In this document: one piece after another, positions 35,919 to 44,405 of the stretch | How positions within the stretch are numbered: position 1 is the first letter of the stretch | How the letters are laid out: each line of letters opens with the position of its first letter | From: Candidatus Alistipes avicola | GTDB lineage: Bacteria > Bacteroidota > Bacteroidia > Bacteroidales > Rikenellaceae | Reading direction: 5' to 3' | Assembly: GCA_019118565.1 (NCBI GenBank) | Contig: DWYR01000009.1 | Coordinates: 186,001-250,000 of the forward strand | DNA: 64,000 nucleotides | The notes under the pieces: generated by a model | Seen by the model: only the letters and a program-made list of their open reading frames with translations | Databases searched by the model: none | What the model was told of the DNA's origin: nothing | Program-made: the position numbers and the translations under genes

Positions 35919-37013
35919 CTATTTATTAATCAATTGCTTTTTCAGTGCGTTCAGTACTTCGTCGGGAGTAAACATCATACCGCCCTGACGACCGTAGTGC
36001 TCTACGGGTGCCATACCGTTCACAGCCAGTTTGACATCCTCTACCATCTGACCGGCGTTCAGCTCGACGCTCATGAAGCCTTTTACGCCGCGTTTAGCCA
36101 ACTCGACGATCGGTTTGGTCGGGAAAGGATAGAGTGTGATAGGACGCAACAGACCGAGTTTGATACCCTCGGCACGAGCCAACTCAACAGTTGCGGAGCA
36201 AATACGTGCCGACGAACCGAAGGCTACGATTACATAATCCGCATCGTCGCAGTCGAACATCTCGAAGCGAACCTCGTTCTCCTCCATGGCCTTGTATTTA
36301 GCCTGAAGACGGTGGTTGATTACCTCCATCACCTCGGATTTCAACTCCAGCGAAGTAATGGTGTTGCCATGTTCGCGGTCGCCCTTACCCGGAGTAGCCC
36401 ACTCCTTGCACTCGGCTGCAATCTCCTCATCGGTCTTGCGGGGACGCTGCGGTGCGAGAACCACCTTCTCCATCATCTGACCGATAGCGCCGTCGGCCAA
36501 AATCATGGCAGGGTTACGATATTTGAATGCCAGGTCGAATGCCAGAGCCACGTGGTCGTGCATCTCCTGTACGGAGTTCGGAGCCAGAACGATCAGGTGG
36601 TAGTCACCGTGACCGCCGCCTTTGCATGCCTGGAAGTAGTCGCCCTGCGACGGCTGAATCGTACCCAGACCCGGACCACCACGCTGGCAGTTCACTACCA
36701 CGCAAGGAAGTTCGGCACCGGCCAGATAACTCAGACCCTCGCTCATAAGGCTGATACCGGGGCTCGAAGAAGAGGTCATCACACGTTTACCGGTACAAGC
36801 ACCGCCATAAACCATGTTGATGGATGCAGTCTCTGACTCGGCCTGCAGTACAACCATACCGGTCGTTTCCCAGGGTTTCTCCTCCATCAATGTCTCCATC
36901 ACCTCAGACTGCGGGGTGATAGGATAGCCGAAATAACCGTCGCAACCGTAGCGAATCGCTGCATGAGCGATCACCTCGTTGCCTTTCATCAATTTTACTT
37001 CTTTTTCTGCCAT
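35919..37013 (-). CDS. 2-oxoacid:ferredoxin oxidoreductase, alpha subunit (VorB/KorA-like)
   Basis: Alpha chain of the same complex: GYPITPQSEVMETL near residue 29, QAESETASINMVYGGACTGKR, SSSSPGISLMSEGLSYLAGAEL and RGGPGLGTIQPSQGDY, all typical of the VorB/KorA group. 364 aa is normal. Starts 3 bases after the ferredoxin-like delta gene. Bacteroidetes versions are commonly named VorB (branched-chain 2-oxoacids), but assays are needed to set the substrate. Confidence 0.94.
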   Translation of the reverse strand: MAEKEVKLMKGNEVIAHAAIRYGCDGYFGYPITPQSEVMETLMEEKPWETTGMVVLQAESETASINMVYGGACTGKRVMTSSSSPGISLMSEGLSYLAGAELPCVVVNCQRGGPGLGTIQPSQGDYFQACKGGGHGDYHLIVLAPNSVQEMHDHVALAFDLAFKYRNPAMILADGAIGQMMEKVVLAPQRPRKTDEEIAAECKEWATPGKGDREHGNTITSLELKSEVMEVINHRLQAKYKAMEENEVRFEMFDCDDADYVIVAFGSSARICSATVELARAEGIKLGLLRPITLYPFPTKPIVELAKRGVKGFMSVELNAGQMVEDVKLAVNGMAPVEHYGRQGGMMFTPDEVLNALKKQLINK

Positions 37014-37016
37014 AGC

Positions 37017-37244
37017 TTATTCGAATTTTTGACGATAAACCGTGATGCAACTGTCCGGACAGATAATCGCACACGAAGCACAACCAGTGCAAGCATCCGG
37101 ATTAGCCATCTGGGCCATGGGGTAACCTTTGCTGTTAACCTCGGTCGACAAGGCCAATACACCGCACGGGCAGGAGGCTACACACACCCCGCAACCTTTA
37201 CAATGCTCCTTATCAACGAGTATTGTTCCTTTAATTTTTGCCAT
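37017..37244 (-). CDS. 2-oxoacid:ferredoxin oxidoreductase, delta subunit (2[4Fe-4S] ferredoxin)
   Basis: A small two-cluster ferredoxin: CKGCGVCVASCPCGVL and CTGCASCAIICPDSCI give the eight cluster cysteines. It passes electrons from the ThDP subunits to free ferredoxin. The ORF track starts at 37307, within the promoter; the ATG at 37244 (MAKIKGTI) gives 75 aa. First gene of the four-gene operon. Confidence 0.93.
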   Translation of the reverse strand: MAKIKGTILVDKEHCKGCGVCVASCPCGVLALSTEVNSKGYPMAQMANPDACTGCASCAIICPDSCITVYRQKFE

Positions 37245-37644
37245 AAGACATCCATTTATTATAAATTGCTTACAAATATACGTATTTTTTGCCGTGCGTG
37301 GTAACATTTTGTAATAAAAATTCTCCGAACGATTAAATGCTATTTACAAAAGCCGTTTAAGGCTCTTCTAAAGACGTTTCTCTGCAAAACAGTGCGCTAT
37401 TTTCTCCCATTCCGGAATTTCCGAACAACGCATCACAACGCCCCTACGCCCCCCCTAGAATGACACAACCCCCTTCCGAATAAAAAAACACACGTCCCCC
37501 TTCCATCATTGCAATTCGGCACGATGTGTGTGCGTATGTAACAATAACATTATATTTCGGGCACGAGCCGAACCAAAAGATCGCAAACAAGGGATTTTTA
37601 TCCACAAATATTATTCCCACACAAAGTATTAACCTAAACCCTTC
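37245..37644. other. 400-bp divergent intergenic region
   Basis: Left edge holds the promoter of the vor/kor operon (TATATTTG, minus strand). The rest contains C-rich tracts (CGCCCCTACGCCCCCCC around 37439-37456) and AT-rich sequence before the next gene, but no ORF or RNA I can support. The minus-strand ORF at 37444-38085 is mainly a shadow of the membrane protein gene. Confidence 0.55.
37273..37280 (-). promoter_or_regulatory. Promoter -7 element of the vor/kor operon
   Basis: TATATTTG on the minus strand, about 29 bases before the delta-subunit ATG, leaving a leader of roughly 22 bases. Confidence 0.7.
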
Positions 37645-38244
37645 ATGCGTATGAAACAGACCAACGACGACCCGATGTTGAAACAGATCTTCAACCCGAT
37701 GTTGAAATACATCGACGACGGTAAATTCTTCCGTGAACCGTTCAAGTGGCTCTACGCCATACTCGGCATCCTGAACCTGCTGGCTCCGATCGGCGTGCTT
37801 GTCTTCATCATCGACAGCGGATTCTTCAAAATCGCATCCGGAGGCATGATCGTTGCCTTCATTCTCATGTGGCTGATTCTCTGCCTTGTCATGTGGTTCG
37901 GATTCCTGCTCTGGTGGAACCGCCGGGAGAAAGTCTACCATGCCAGTGCCCAGGGTGACGACTTCGTTGCCATTCCCGTCTATTCGCACTTCATCCAGAC
38001 TATCGGCGAATGGATCGGCATGATCGTCGGAATCGGCGGCCCGCTCTTCACCCTGATCGCCCTCATCTTCGGAGAGGGAGGGCAAGTCACGGCCCTCATG
38101 ATGAAAGTACCCTACGGGCCCAGTTTCTGGTATATCATTCTGCTGCCGATCGGCGGATTCCTGATCGTGGTTATGGCACGCGCCCTAGCCGAAATGCTGC
38201 GCGCCCTGGCCGCCATCGCCAACAACACCAGACACCGCGAATAA
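37645..38244 (+). CDS. Small membrane protein of unknown function, four predicted helices
   Basis: 199 aa with hydrophobic segments near residues 38-60 (YAILGILNLLAPIGVLVFII), 66-90 (MIVAFILMWLILCLVMWFGF), 120-145 and 155-178, and a charged N-terminus (DDPMLKQIFNPMLKYIDD). I do not recognise a family. ATG at 37651 is an alternative start. It stands alone between the vor/kor and ser operons, and ends at a terminator. The shadow ORF on the other strand is weaker in composition. Confidence 0.7.
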   Translation: MRMKQTNDDPMLKQIFNPMLKYIDDGKFFREPFKWLYAILGILNLLAPIGVLVFIIDSGFFKIASGGMIVAFILMWLILCLVMWFGFLLWWNRREKVYHASAQGDDFVAIPVYSHFIQTIGEWIGMIVGIGGPLFTLIALIFGEGGQVTALMMKVPYGPSFWYIILLPIGGFLIVVMARALAEMLRALAAIANNTRHRE

Positions 38245-38260
38245 CCTGTCTCTCAAAAAG

Positions 38261-38296
38261 AAAAGAGCGGGGAATCTTTCGATTCTCCGCTCTTTT
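38261..38296. terminator. Bidirectional intrinsic terminator
   Basis: AAAAGAGCGGGGAATC-TTTC-GATTCTCCGCTCTTTT, nearly perfect stem between convergent genes. Confidence 0.9.
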
Positions 38297-38313
38297 AATT
38301 GTCTCACCGAGAC

Positions 38314-39561
38314 TTACTCCTCGAAAGTGTGGATTACCACGCCCGAACGAAGTTTCGGCTCGAACCAGGTCGTCTTCGGAGGCATGATGTTGCCCGTATC
38401 GGCGATGTCGATCAACTGCTGCATGGAAACAGGGTAGAGGGCAAAAGCAGCCTTCATCTCACCGCTGTCCACACGTCTCTTCAACTCGCCCAAGCCACGG
38501 ATACCACCTACGAAATCGATGCGGTTCGACGTACGCAGGTCTTTGATACCCAGCAGTTCATCCAATACGAGGTTCGACAGAACGGTTACATCCAGCACAC
38601 CGATCGGATCGTTATCGTCGAACGTACCGGGTTTCGCCGTCATGCTGTACCACTGTCCATCGATATAGAGCGAGAAGTTGTGCAGCTTGTTCGGATGATA
38701 GATCTCCGCACCTTTCGGCTCCACGACAAAGTTCTTCTCCAGAGCCTTGAGGAACTGCTCCGACGTCATGCCGTTCAGATCCTTCACTACACGGTTGTAG
38801 TCGATGATCTTCAACTGGCTTGCCGGGAACGTTACGGCCAGGAAGAAGCAGTACTCCTCGTTGCCCGTATGGTTCGGGTTGTTCTCCTTGCGTTTCTTTC
38901 CCACGCGTGCAGCGGCAGCCGTACGGTGGTGGCCATCGGCCACGTAGAGAGCCGGGATGCCCGCGAAGATCTCCGTGATACGGTCGTTGATCTTCTTGTC
39001 GCGAATTACCCAGAAGTGGTGGCCGAAGCCCTCGGGAGCAGCCGTAAAGTCATACTCGGGCTCGTGGTTCTTCACATAGTCCTCGACGATCTTGTTGATC
39101 TCGTCGTTATCGGGATAAGCGAAGAATACGGGCTCCAGGTTGGCCTGCTGAATCTCCACGTGCTTCATACGGTCCTCTTCCTTCTCGACACGCGTCAGCT
39201 CGTGCTTCTTGATGTTGCCATTCCAGTAATCCTCGAAGTAGCAGCACATGGCAAGACCATACTGCGTACGACCGTTCATGGTCTGCGCATAGATATAATA
39301 GTACTCCTGGTCATCCTGTACCAACCACTTGTTGGCACGCCATTTCTTGAAGTTCTCGACAGCTTTCTCGTATACCTCAGGTGCGTGTTCGTCAGCGATC
39401 GGGTCGAAGTCGATCTCAGGCTTGATAATGTGGAGCAGCGAGCGCTCTGTAGCCTCGGCTTTAGCCTCCTGCGAGTTCAGCACGTCATAGGGACGCGACG
39501 AAACCTCGGCAGCAAGTTCCTTCGGAGGACGAATACCTGCAAACGGTTTAATTCTTACCAT
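38314..39561 (-). CDS. DUF1015 family protein in a serine-biosynthesis operon
   Basis: 415 aa, full-length DUF1015: starts RIKPFAGIRPPKELAAEVSS with PYDVLNSQEA, central HELTRVEKEEDR and the motif YVADGHHRTAAAA near residue 215, then GGIRGLGELKRRVDSGE and FALYPVSMQQLIDIADTGN near the end. The DGHHR motif recalls ParB/sulfiredoxin-fold proteins, some of which are serine kinases; that link is from memory. It lies 25 bases after serA and is third in serC-serA-DUF1015. No serB is present in the window. A role in serine or phosphoserine metabolism is inferred from context, not shown. Confidence 0.88.
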   Translation of the reverse strand: MVRIKPFAGIRPPKELAAEVSSRPYDVLNSQEAKAEATERSLLHIIKPEIDFDPIADEHAPEVYEKAVENFKKWRANKWLVQDDQEYYYIYAQTMNGRTQYGLAMCCYFEDYWNGNIKKHELTRVEKEEDRMKHVEIQQANLEPVFFAYPDNDEINKIVEDYVKNHEPEYDFTAAPEGFGHHFWVIRDKKINDRITEIFAGIPALYVADGHHRTAAAARVGKKRKENNPNHTGNEEYCFFLAVTFPASQLKIIDYNRVVKDLNGMTSEQFLKALEKNFVVEPKGAEIYHPNKLHNFSLYIDGQWYSMTAKPGTFDDNDPIGVLDVTVLSNLVLDELLGIKDLRTSNRIDFVGGIRGLGELKRRVDSGEMKAAFALYPVSMQQLIDIADTGNIMPPKTTWFEPKLRSGVVIHTFEE

Positions 39562-39586
39562 TGTATTTACCTATATTAATATGCGA

Positions 39587-40510
39587 CTATTTGTTTACCT
39601 GGAAACGCGTGTTGCCGGTCTTGAAGAAATCGACAATCTGGTTGGCAGCAGCCAAACCTGCGTTGATGTTAGCCTCGGCCGTCTCAGCACCCATCTTCTT
39701 CGGCGTTGCGAAGAAACGTTTGCCGAACTTCTCGCTGAGCTCTGCAGCACACTCCGGAGCGATATCGGTAATGTACTTCAGATCCTCGCGCTCGGTCAGA
39801 GCCTGAGCCAGACCAGCCTCGTCGATCACCTCTTTACGAGCCGTATTTACCAGCGTTGCGCCCTTAGGCATCGACATGAGCAGTTTGTAGCCGATCGACT
39901 TCTTGGTCTGCTCGGTTGCAGGGATATGCAGCGACAGATAATCAGCCTTCGAATAGAGCTCCTCGATGCTGTCCACCTTGGTTACACCGTCAGCCTCGAA
40001 TACTTTTGCATCGGTAATGAACGGGTCGAATGCAATTACGTTCATACCCAAAGCCTTACCTTTGCGGCCTACCAGTTTACCTACGTTTCCGTAAGCGTGG
40101 ATTGCCAGCGTCTTGCCCTTCAACTCGCTACCGGTTCCAGCCGTGAACTGGTTACGAGCCATGAATACCATCATACCGAGAGCCAACTCAGCGACAGCGT
40201 TCGAGTTCTGACCCGGCGTGTTCATTACGACGATACCTTTAGCGGTAGCGGCAGCCAGATCCACGTTGTCATAACCGGCACCGGCACGAACGACGATCTT
40301 CAGATTCTTGGCAGCCTCGATTACCTCAGCCGTTACTTTATCGCTGCGGATGATCAGAGCATCCACATCGGCAACAGCTGCGAGCAGCTGCGATTTGTCC
40401 GTATATTTCTCGAGCAGAGCCAACTCATAGCCTGCCTCGGTAATAATGTTCTTGATTCCGTCGACAGCCTTCTTTGCAAAAGGTTTCTCGGTTGCGATTA
40501 ATACTTTCAT
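39587..40510 (-). CDS. serA: D-3-phosphoglycerate dehydrogenase (short form)
   Basis: First step of serine synthesis, oxidising 3-phosphoglycerate with NAD+. Catalytic and NAD-binding motifs: VRAGAGYDNVDLAAA, HAYGNVGKLVGRKGKALGMN (Rossmann loop), and NTARKEVIDEAGLAQAL; the His of the relay is near residue 275. At 307 aa there is no C-terminal ACT domain, so feedback inhibition by serine through ACT is not expected. The start at 40510 (MKVLIATEKPF) is preferred over the ORF-track ATG at 40591, which adds 27 poorly conserved-looking residues. Middle gene of the ser operon. Confidence 0.93.
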   Translation of the reverse strand: MKVLIATEKPFAKKAVDGIKNIITEAGYELALLEKYTDKSQLLAAVADVDALIIRSDKVTAEVIEAAKNLKIVVRAGAGYDNVDLAAATAKGIVVMNTPGQNSNAVAELALGMMVFMARNQFTAGTGSELKGKTLAIHAYGNVGKLVGRKGKALGMNVIAFDPFITDAKVFEADGVTKVDSIEELYSKADYLSLHIPATEQTKKSIGYKLLMSMPKGATLVNTARKEVIDEAGLAQALTEREDLKYITDIAPECAAELSEKFGKRFFATPKKMGAETAEANINAGLAAANQIVDFFKTGNTRFQVNK

Positions 40511-40608
40511 ATCGAAATTGTTCATTAATGTATAAAAATCTATGGCGCCCGTTTCCTTACGTTTCGGTGTGAAAGTAAAGAACTGCGCCATAGATCAAAC
40601 TCTGTTAA

Positions 40609-41694
40609 TTATTTCGTGTGGAGCTTTTCGAACTCCTGCATGCAGGCAACCAGCGCGTCTACGCTCTCCTGCGGACAAGCGTTGTAGATCGAAGCACGGA
40701 AACCGCCTACCGAACGGTGACCCTTGATGCCGACCATACCTTTCTCCTTAGCGAAATTCATGAACTCAGCCTCGAGATCCTCGTGCCCCGGAGCCATTAC
40801 GAAGCATACGTTCATGATAGAACGGTCCTCTTTAACAGCCGTACCTACGAACATCGAGTTGCGGTCGATCTCGTTGTAGAGGGTCTCGGCCTTCTTCTTG
40901 TTACGCTCGTACATAGCCTGTACACCACCGAGGCTCTTCACCCATTTCAGGGTCTCGTGCATCACGAAGATCGGGAATACGGGAGGCGTGTTGAACATCG
41001 AACGGTTGCGTACCTCGTCGGTATAGTGCGTACCGTAGTTAACCATCGTCTGCAGAGGACGCTCCGAGCTACCGATCAGGTCTTTGCGGATGATAACGAA
41101 CGTTACGCCGGCAGGACCTACGTTCTTCTGGGCACCACCGTAGATCATACCGTATTTCGTTACATCAACCGGACGGCTCATGATATCCGAAGACATATCG
41201 GCAACCAGCGTGATCGGGCAGTCGATATCCTCGTGGATCTCGGTACCGTAGATGGTGTTGTTGGTCGTGATGTGGAAGTAGTCAGCGTCGGTCGGGATTT
41301 TGTAGCCTTTCGGAATATAGGTGTAGTTCTTATCCTCGGAAGAAGCTACGATCTCTACTTCGCCATAGAATTTAGCCTCTTTGGCAGCTTTCTTAGCCCA
41401 TACGCCGGTCTGCAGGTAAGCAGCCTTCTTCTTCAACAGGTTAGCAGGAACCTCGAAGAACTGAGTCGATGCACCGCCGCCCAAGAAGATTACAGCGTAG
41501 TTATCCGGAATGTTCAGAAGTTCACGCCACAACTGCTCCGTCTCAGCCATGATGCGCTCCCAGCCCGGAGTACGGTGAGAGATCTCCAGAATACCGATAC
41601 CCGTGTTGTCGAAATCACGGATGGCCTCGATAGCCGATTCGATCGCTTCTTTAGGCAATACGCAGGGTCCTGCGTTGAAATTGTGCTTTTTCAT
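40609..41694 (-). CDS. serC: Phosphoserine aminotransferase
   Basis: PLP enzyme converting 3-phosphohydroxypyruvate and glutamate to phosphoserine. Begins [18 protein letters not shown], with [12 protein letters not shown] (cofactor phosphate loop), [14 protein letters not shown] and [12 protein letters not shown] holding the Schiff-base lysine; [15 protein letters not shown] near the end binds substrate. 361 aa is normal. First gene of the operon, with a promoter about 65 bases upstream. Confidence 0.97.
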   Translation of the reverse strand: MKKHNFNAGPCVLPKEAIESAIEAIRDFDNTGIGILEISHRTPGWERIMAETEQLWRELLNIPDNYAVIFLGGGASTQFFEVPANLLKKKAAYLQTGVWAKKAAKEAKFYGEVEIVASSEDKNYTYIPKGYKIPTDADYFHITTNNTIYGTEIHEDIDCPITLVADMSSDIMSRPVDVTKYGMIYGGAQKNVGPAGVTFVIIRKDLIGSSERPLQTMVNYGTHYTDEVRNRSMFNTPPVFPIFVMHETLKWVKSLGGVQAMYERNKKKAETLYNEIDRNSMFVGTAVKEDRSIMNVCFVMAPGHEDLEAEFMNFAKEKGMVGIKGHRSVGGFRASIYNACPQESVDALVACMQEFEKLHTK

Positions 41695-41757
41695 AATAAC
41701 CGATTAATAAAGTTATAGATTATAATTAATTTTATGGTATTCACTTAAAATTGCACA

Positions 41758-41765
41758 CAAATATA
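41758..41765 (-). promoter_or_regulatory. Promoter -7 element of the ser operon
   Basis: TATATTTG on the minus strand (TAnnTTTG), leader of about 57 bases to the serC ATG. Confidence 0.65.
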
Positions 41766-42069
41766 GGGGGTTTATTTCATCATTCCAACCAGAAAACCAA
41801 AATAAATTTTCCTTTCCGGGAAAATAGGCTCCAAATCGGACTTTTCAGACGACATAACCCCATTCAAAAGGCTTCCACACGAACTATATTCCAATTTTAG
41901 CTCAAAATTATCCCCGCAGCAAGGGGGCTTCTCACCCAAAATCAAGATGCCCGTCCGTTTACCCGGCCATCAAGAAAGTGGTGTTTTATAAACTTTATAA
42001 AGATAAAAAATTAGGCACAAAAATCCAAATGTGCGCCTCGTTTTTATCTCAGACTTCAAATACTTTTAT

Positions 42070-42077
42070 TAAATTTG
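42070..42077 (+). promoter_or_regulatory. Promoter -7 element of the yicC-gmk operon
   Basis: TAAATTTG (TAnnTTTG), about 27 bases before the yicC ATG. Confidence 0.65.
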
Positions 42078-42103
42078 CGAAAATTTAATCATTTCAATCC
42101 ACA

Positions 42104-42991
42104 ATGATAAAATCCATGACAGGCTTCGGAAAATCCGAAGTCGTTCTACCCAATAAAAAGATTACGGTCGAGGTTCGCACGCTCAACTCCAAGCAGTTGG
42201 ACCTTTCGGTAAAACTGCCGACCATCTATCGTCCCTTCGAGTTCGAGATCCGCACCCTGGCCGGCAAGATGCTCCAGCGAGGCAAGGCCGACCTCTTCAT
42301 CTCGGTCGAGACCACCGCACAGCGGGCCGATGCCCGTATCAACGAGGAGCTCTTCCACCTCTACTATGAGCAACTGCGGGATCTTTGCCTGCGACACGGC
42401 ATGAACGCCGGCGGCAACGACGAGATCGACAATGCGCTGTTGCAATGCATCATGCGTCTGCCGGATGTCGTATCTACCCAGGAGGAGACCATCAGCGAAG
42501 AGGAGCATACGGCCGTTATCGGAGCTGTCGAACAGGCGCTGACTCACCTCGACGAGTTCCGTCTACAGGAGGGAGCCATCCTGATCGCCGACCTGCTGAA
42601 GCGGGTCGATAAGATCGAAGGGTATAAACAGGAGGTCATTCCATTCGAAAAGGCCCGCACCGAGACCATCAAGGAGCGGATCCGGGAGAATCTGGCCCAG
42701 TTGCAGGTCGATTTCGACAGCAACCGCCTCGAACAGGAGATGATCTTCTACCTCGAGAAACTCGACATCACCGAAGAGAAGGTCCGTCTGACGAACCACT
42801 GCAAATATTTTCGCGAGGTAGCCGCCTCGGAAGAGAACGTCGGCCGCAAGTTGGGATTCATCGCCCAGGAGATGGGTCGTGAAATCAACACAATGGGATC
42901 GAAGGCCAACGAGACCAACATCCAGATTCTGGTCGTGAAGATGAAGGACGAGTTGGAAAAGATCAAGGAGCAGGTACTAAACATTCTATAA
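42104..42991 (+). CDS. yicC: YicC family endoribonuclease
   Basis: Conserved N-terminus MIKSMTGFGKSEVV, RTLNSKQLDLSVKLP, and the C-terminal DUF1732 part LEQEMIFYLEKLDITEEKVRL and FIAQEMGREINTMGSKAN, which carries the conserved acidic residues of the YicC ribonuclease family. 295 aa is full length. Gene order yicC-gmk is widely conserved; gmk follows after 10 bases. Soluble and cytosolic. Confidence 0.95.
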   Translation: MIKSMTGFGKSEVVLPNKKITVEVRTLNSKQLDLSVKLPTIYRPFEFEIRTLAGKMLQRGKADLFISVETTAQRADARINEELFHLYYEQLRDLCLRHGMNAGGNDEIDNALLQCIMRLPDVVSTQEETISEEEHTAVIGAVEQALTHLDEFRLQEGAILIADLLKRVDKIEGYKQEVIPFEKARTETIKERIRENLAQLQVDFDSNRLEQEMIFYLEKLDITEEKVRLTNHCKYFREVAASEENVGRKLGFIAQEMGREINTMGSKANETNIQILVVKMKDELEKIKEQVLNIL

Positions 42992-43001
42992 CCGCGAAAC
43001 G

Positions 43002-43565
43002 ATGGGAAAACTGGTCATATTCTCCGCTCCGAGCGGTTCGGGCAAAACGACAATCGTCAAAGAGCTGCTCAAGAAATTTCCGCAGTTCGAATTCTCGATC
43101 TCGGCCACCAGTCGTGCGCCTCGCGGCAGCGAGAAGAACGGCGTGGACTATTTCTTCCTCTCGGCCGATGAATTCCGGGAAGCGATTGCCCAGGACCGTT
43201 TTGTCGAGTGGGAGGAGGTTTACACCGATATGTATTACGGAACGCTCCGCAGCGAAGTCGAACGAATCTGGAACAAGGGGAACGTCATCATCTTCGATGT
43301 CGATGTGATGGGCGGCCTGAATCTCAAACGTATCTTCGGGGAGCAGGCCTGCGCCATCTTTATCATGCCCCCCTCGATCGAAGCGCTGCGCGAACGGCTC
43401 ATCGGACGCGGCACGGACTCTCCCGAGAAGATCGAACAACGCGTCGCCAAAGCGGATTTCGAATTGGCCAAAGCGCCCGAATTCGACCACGTTGTCGTAA
43501 ACGATGACCTCGAAGAGGCCATCCGGGAAACGACCGAGATCATCTCGGATTTTTTAAAAAAGTAA
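43002..43565 (+). CDS. gmk: Guanylate kinase
   Basis: Phosphorylates GMP to GDP. P-loop FSAPSGSGKTTIVKELL at residues 6-22, GMP-binding segment SATSRAPRGSEKNGVDYFFL, and the lid-type VDVMGGLNLKRIF. 187 aa is normal. Second gene of the yicC operon; nadD follows after 20 bases. Confidence 0.96.
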   Translation: MGKLVIFSAPSGSGKTTIVKELLKKFPQFEFSISATSRAPRGSEKNGVDYFFLSADEFREAIAQDRFVEWEEVYTDMYYGTLRSEVERIWNKGNVIIFDVDVMGGLNLKRIFGEQACAIFIMPPSIEALRERLIGRGTDSPEKIEQRVAKADFELAKAPEFDHVVVNDDLEEAIRETTEIISDFLKK

Positions 43566-43585
43566 CACGTTAAAAATTATTGACA

Positions 43586-44404
43586 TTGAAAAAGGTAATG
43601 CTATACTTCGGATCGTTCAATCCGATCCACAAGGGACACATCGCCGTTGCGGAGTACGCCATCGAAAAGGGTCTCTGCGATGAAGCGGTGCTGATCGTAT
43701 CGCCGCAGAACCCGCTCAAATCGGCCGAATTGCAGGCTCCCGAGCTGGATCGTTTTTCGATGGCGGAGATCGCTTGCGCAGCCTCGAAGCATGCCGACCG
43801 TATCAAACCCTCGGTCGTCGAATTCCTGCTCGACAAGCCCTCATACACGATCAACACGCTGCGTCACCTGACCGAAAACCACGGTCAGGAGATGAGTTTC
43901 TCGATCCTGATGGGCGATGATCTGATCGAGCAGCTGCCCCAGTGGCGGAAGTATCGCGAGATTCTGGACAACTATCCGATCTTCGTCTATCCCCGCTACG
44001 GCAAGGGGACGCTTCCCGATCTGGGAGGCGGTCAAATCACCTTCCTGGCTGACGCACCGCGTCACCAATACGCGTCGAGCGACATCCGTCAGCGGCTCGA
44101 ACGGGGCGAGGATGTAACCAATATGCTCCCCGAAGGGGTCATGCAGTACATCCGGGAGAAGCACCTCTGGGATCCGGTCCGCTACATCGCGCAGCTGACA
44201 TCGCGTATCGATGCTACGCCCGACGATCCGCAGCTCTACATCGAGCGCGGCCAATGGTACTACCGCCGCAACGAGTGGGGTAAGGCCATCAACGACTTCA
44301 ACAAAGCGCTGCAAATTGACCCTTCGAACGAACAGGCCAAACAGTTCGTGGAGATGGTTTACGAAATCCTCTCCTTCCGTCATACCGATTTATACAACCC
44401 CTGA
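43586..44404 (+). CDS. nadD: Nicotinate-nucleotide adenylyltransferase with C-terminal TPR extension
   Basis: Adenylates nicotinate mononucleotide in NAD synthesis. The N-terminal 195 residues are a standard NadD: YFGSFNPIHKGHIAVAEYAI (HxGH nucleotidyltransferase motif), PSYTINTLRHL, MGDDLIEQLPQWRKY and YASSDIRQRL. After about residue 205 comes a TPR-like unit, YIERGQWYYRRNEWGKAIND and FNKALQIDPSN, ending EILSFRHTDLYNP, which is the tail found on Bacteroidetes TPR proteins. Typical NadD stops near 195, so this is a fusion. The start is probably TTG 43586 (MKKVMLYF); ATG 43598 is possible. ddl begins 1 base after the stop. Confidence 0.92.
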   Translation: MKKVMLYFGSFNPIHKGHIAVAEYAIEKGLCDEAVLIVSPQNPLKSAELQAPELDRFSMAEIACAASKHADRIKPSVVEFLLDKPSYTINTLRHLTENHGQEMSFSILMGDDLIEQLPQWRKYREILDNYPIFVYPRYGKGTLPDLGGGQITFLADAPRHQYASSDIRQRLERGEDVTNMLPEGVMQYIREKHLWDPVRYIAQLTSRIDATPDDPQLYIERGQWYYRRNEWGKAINDFNKALQIDPSNEQAKQFVEMVYEILSFRHTDLYNP

Positions 44405-44405
44405 T

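Larger units (their letters stand above)
41695..42103. other. 409-bp AT-rich divergent intergenic region
   Basis: Left edge: serC promoter (41758-41765). Right edge: yicC promoter (42070-42077). The middle shows no ORF; a TTTATAAACTTTATAAAG near-palindrome at about 41985-42003 is the only structure seen. Confidence 0.6.

Noticed and set aside
37444-38085. 213-aa minus-strand ORF
   Set aside because: Asp/Glu/His-rich shadow of the four-helix membrane protein on the plus strand, extended into a non-coding gap.
38299-39579. 426-aa plus-strand ORF opposite the DUF1015 gene
   Set aside because: Antisense shadow; the minus frame has the DUF1015 motifs and operon context with serA.
40510-40591. 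Upstream start of serA (ATG 40591, 27 extra residues)
   Set aside because: The extra residues MAQFFTFTPKRKETGAIDF do not look like part of the dehydrogenase fold, and MKVLIATEKPF is the usual N-terminus of the short form. Not fully excluded.
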